Source of the DNA: Pseudomonadota bacterium
GTDB lineage: Bacteria > Pseudomonadota > Gammaproteobacteria > Burkholderiales > Ferrovaceae
Direction of reading: 5' to 3'
NCBI GenBank assembly: GCA_021832305.1
Contig: JAKBLB010000004.1
Coordinates: 59,675 to 123,674 of the forward strand
Length of the DNA: 64,000 bases
Each line of letters begins with the position of its first letter. Within the stretch, counting starts at the first letter, position 1. Below the pieces are notes generated by a model. It did no database searches and was not told where the DNA came from. It was given only the letters and a program-made list of their open reading frames with translations. The translations under genes were made by a program, and so were the position numbers. Positions 62,526 through 64,000 of the stretch are shown piece after piece.

Positions 62526-63568
62526 TTGTCCCCCTCACTCGTTTCAGGCCCCTGTGGATGTTCCTGGGCATCCTGCTCTTGCCCTGGGTGATTGAAGGAC
62601 TGCTGGGGCGGGGTTGGGTGCGTATCCTGGATTTTGCCCTGCTGTCCGTCTTGCTGGCCGTTGGTCTCAACATCGTGGTGGGCTATGCTGGTCTTCTGGA
62701 CCTGGGGTTCATCGCCTTCTTCGGAGTGGGGGCTTATGCCTATGCCCTGTTGGCATCGCCCCAGTTTGGGCTGCATTGGCCTCTTTGGGCCATCCTGCCC
62801 ACGGGGGTTCTGGTGGCGGCCAGTTTTGGCGTGGCGCTGGGTTGGCCGACTCTGGGTCTGCGCGGAGATTATCTGGCCATCGTGACCATGGGTTTTGGCG
62901 AGATCATCCGGGTTTTTCTCAACAATCTGACTGCGCCGGTCAATATCACCAACGGTCCGCAGGGAATTACGATGATCGATGCCCTCCATCTGGGGACCTG
63001 GTCCTTTGCCCGTCCCCATCGGGTGCTGGGCATCCCGTTGCCTGCCTTGGTGGGAACCTATTACCTGTTTCTTCTGTTCGTCCTGCTGGCGCTCTTTCTT
63101 TCCCGGCGGTTGGAATATTCCAGGATTGGACGAGCCTGGATGGCCATTCGCGAAGACGAGATTGCGGCGGCCAGCATGGGGCTGGATACGCGCCGCCTCA
63201 AATTGCTGGCCTATGCGCTGGGGGCCGTCTTTGGGGGCGTGGCGGGGGGGCTGTTTGCAGGATTTCAGGGTTTCGTCAGCCCGGAGAGTTTTACCTTGCA
63301 GGAATCCGTCATGATCCTGTGTATGGTGGTACTGGGCGGGATGGGTAACCTGCGCGGCGTCGTGGCAGGTGCCCTTCTGCTCGCTTTTCTGCCCGAGGTG
63401 CTGCGGCCCCTGGGGGGATGGCAACAGCACTGGTTTCATCGCGTCCTGATCGATCCCTCCACTCTGCGCCTGCTCCTCTTCGGGGTTACCCTGGTCGTCC
63501 TGATGCGCTGGCGCCCTGAAGGACTATTCCCGTCCCGGGCTCGGGCACGGGAATGGCATACGTCATGA
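62522..63568 (+). CDS. livM: Branched-chain amino acid ABC transporter permease LivM
   Basis: Second permease of the importer, 348 residues with about nine helices. The family motifs are LNIVVGYAGLLDLGFIAFFG, LRGDYLAIVTMGFGEIIRVF, NITNGPQGI and IREDEIAAASMGLDTRRLKL. The substrate-binding protein and second ATPase are outside the window, so the substrate is not certain. Overlaps of four bases with livH and livG. Confidence 0.9.
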   Translation: MIVPLTRFRPLWMFLGILLLPWVIEGLLGRGWVRILDFALLSVLLAVGLNIVVGYAGLLDLGFIAFFGVGAYAYALLASPQFGLHWPLWAILPTGVLVAASFGVALGWPTLGLRGDYLAIVTMGFGEIIRVFLNNLTAPVNITNGPQGITMIDALHLGTWSFARPHRVLGIPLPALVGTYYLFLLFVLLALFLSRRLEYSRIGRAWMAIREDEIAAASMGLDTRRLKLLAYALGAVFGGVAGGLFAGFQGFVSPESFTLQESVMILCMVVLGGMGNLRGVVAGALLLAFLPEVLRPLGGWQQHWFHRVLIDPSTLRLLLFGVTLVVLMRWRPEGLFPSRARAREWHTS

Positions 63569-64000
63569 GTCTGCTGGAAGCAAGGGGTATCAGCAAACAC
63601 TTTGGAGGGATTCAGGCGTTGCAAGACGTTTCACTGACGGTCGAGCCAGCCAGTATCGTGGGCTTGATCGGTCCGAATGGCGCCGGAAAAACCACCTTTT
63701 TCAACGTACTGACCGGGGTCTACATGCCCGATGGGGGGATGTTGACCTTTGCCGGTCAACCTTTGCCCGCAGGTCAGCCCCATCGGGTCGCCCGAGCGGG
63801 CCTGGTGCGTACTTTCCAGAACATTCGGGTGTTTCCCCAGATGAGTGCCTTGGAAAACGTCATGGTGGGGTTTCATGGGCGGACGCACAGCGGATTGCTG
63901 GGCGCCTGGTTCAACGGCCCGGCCGTGCGGCGCGAAGAGCGGGAGATTCGGGAAGGGGCTCAGGAATTGTTGAAATGGGTGGGGTTGCAGGAAATGGCGC
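63565..64000 (+). CDS. livG: Branched-chain amino acid ABC transporter ATPase LivG, N-terminal part
   Basis: First 145 residues; the gene runs off the end of the window. Walker A is IGPNGAGKTTFFNVLTG near residue 36, and the Q-loop region RTFQNIRVFPQMSALENVMV matches LivG. The remainder, including the signature motif and Walker B, is not visible. Confidence 0.9.
   Translation, partial: MSLLEARGISKHFGGIQALQDVSLTVEPASIVGLIGPNGAGKTTFFNVLTGVYMPDGGMLTFAGQPLPAGQPHRVARAGLVRTFQNIRVFPQMSALENVMVGFHGRTHSGLLGAWFNGPAVRREEREIREGAQELLKWVGLQEMA

Noticed and set aside
1-64000. tRNA genes, CRISPR arrays, insertion sequences or prophage
   Set aside because: Intergenic gaps were read for tRNA T-loop patterns, regular repeats and transposase motifs; none were found.

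Overview
The window looks like chromosomal DNA of a betaproteobacterium that respires oxygen with electrons from a periplasmic donor. The envelope run uppS-cdsA-dxr-rseP-bamA-skp-lpxD-fabZ-lpxA-lpxB-rnhB is in the order usual for Beta- and Gammaproteobacteria, and dusB-fis-purH-purD and a BPSS1780-like membrane protein point the same way. A HiPIP, several c-type cytochromes, an alternative complex III (ACIII) and a cbb3-like oxidase together suggest an iron- or sulfur-oxidising lithotroph (Ferrovum/Gallionella-like). That genus-level guess is inference; no iron oxidase such as Cyc2 is seen in the window.

Layout. (1) 1-11.5 kb, plus strand: isoprenoid, phospholipid, outer-membrane and lipid A genes, then rnhB and a SpoU methyltransferase. 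(2) 11.5-16.4 kb: a beta-hydroxyacid dehydrogenase, then a C1-acyl-CoA cluster of a ThDP-dependent 2-hydroxyacyl-CoA lyase/oxalyl-CoA decarboxylase relative, a formyl-CoA transferase and a 10-formyl-THF hydrolase-like formyltransferase. (3) 16.4-22.6 kb: holA, lptE and leuS on minus, uvrD on plus. (4) 22.7-50.9 kb: a continuous electron-transfer island. It holds two diheme cytochromes c4, a minus-strand group with a monoheme cytochrome c, a stand-alone four-helix fragment of oxidase subunit I and a thioredoxin lipoprotein, then HiPIP, ACIII (actA-B1-B2-C-D-E-F with a split actB), a cbb3-like oxidase with unusual subunits and several very small membrane proteins, ccoG, a second four-helix subunit-I fragment, SCO1, and two formylglycine-enzyme-like proteins without catalytic cysteines. 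(5) 50.9-64 kb: housekeeping genes (thrB, tsaC, purD, purH, fis, dusB, polA, hemF) and the start of a branched-chain amino acid ABC transporter.

How it may work together: quinol or a periplasmic donor passes electrons through ACIII, HiPIP and cytochromes c to the cbb3-like oxidase. The oxidase has every catalytic residue of CcoN, but its CcoO has a long insertion before the heme and its CcoP-position protein has no heme motif. A small separate cytochrome c and at least three peptides of 34-42 residues may take over the missing parts. The most unusual material is the pair of subunit-I fragments, the small peptides and the modified oxidase operon; the formyl-CoA cluster is second. No tRNA, rRNA, CRISPR array, insertion sequence or phage gene was seen.
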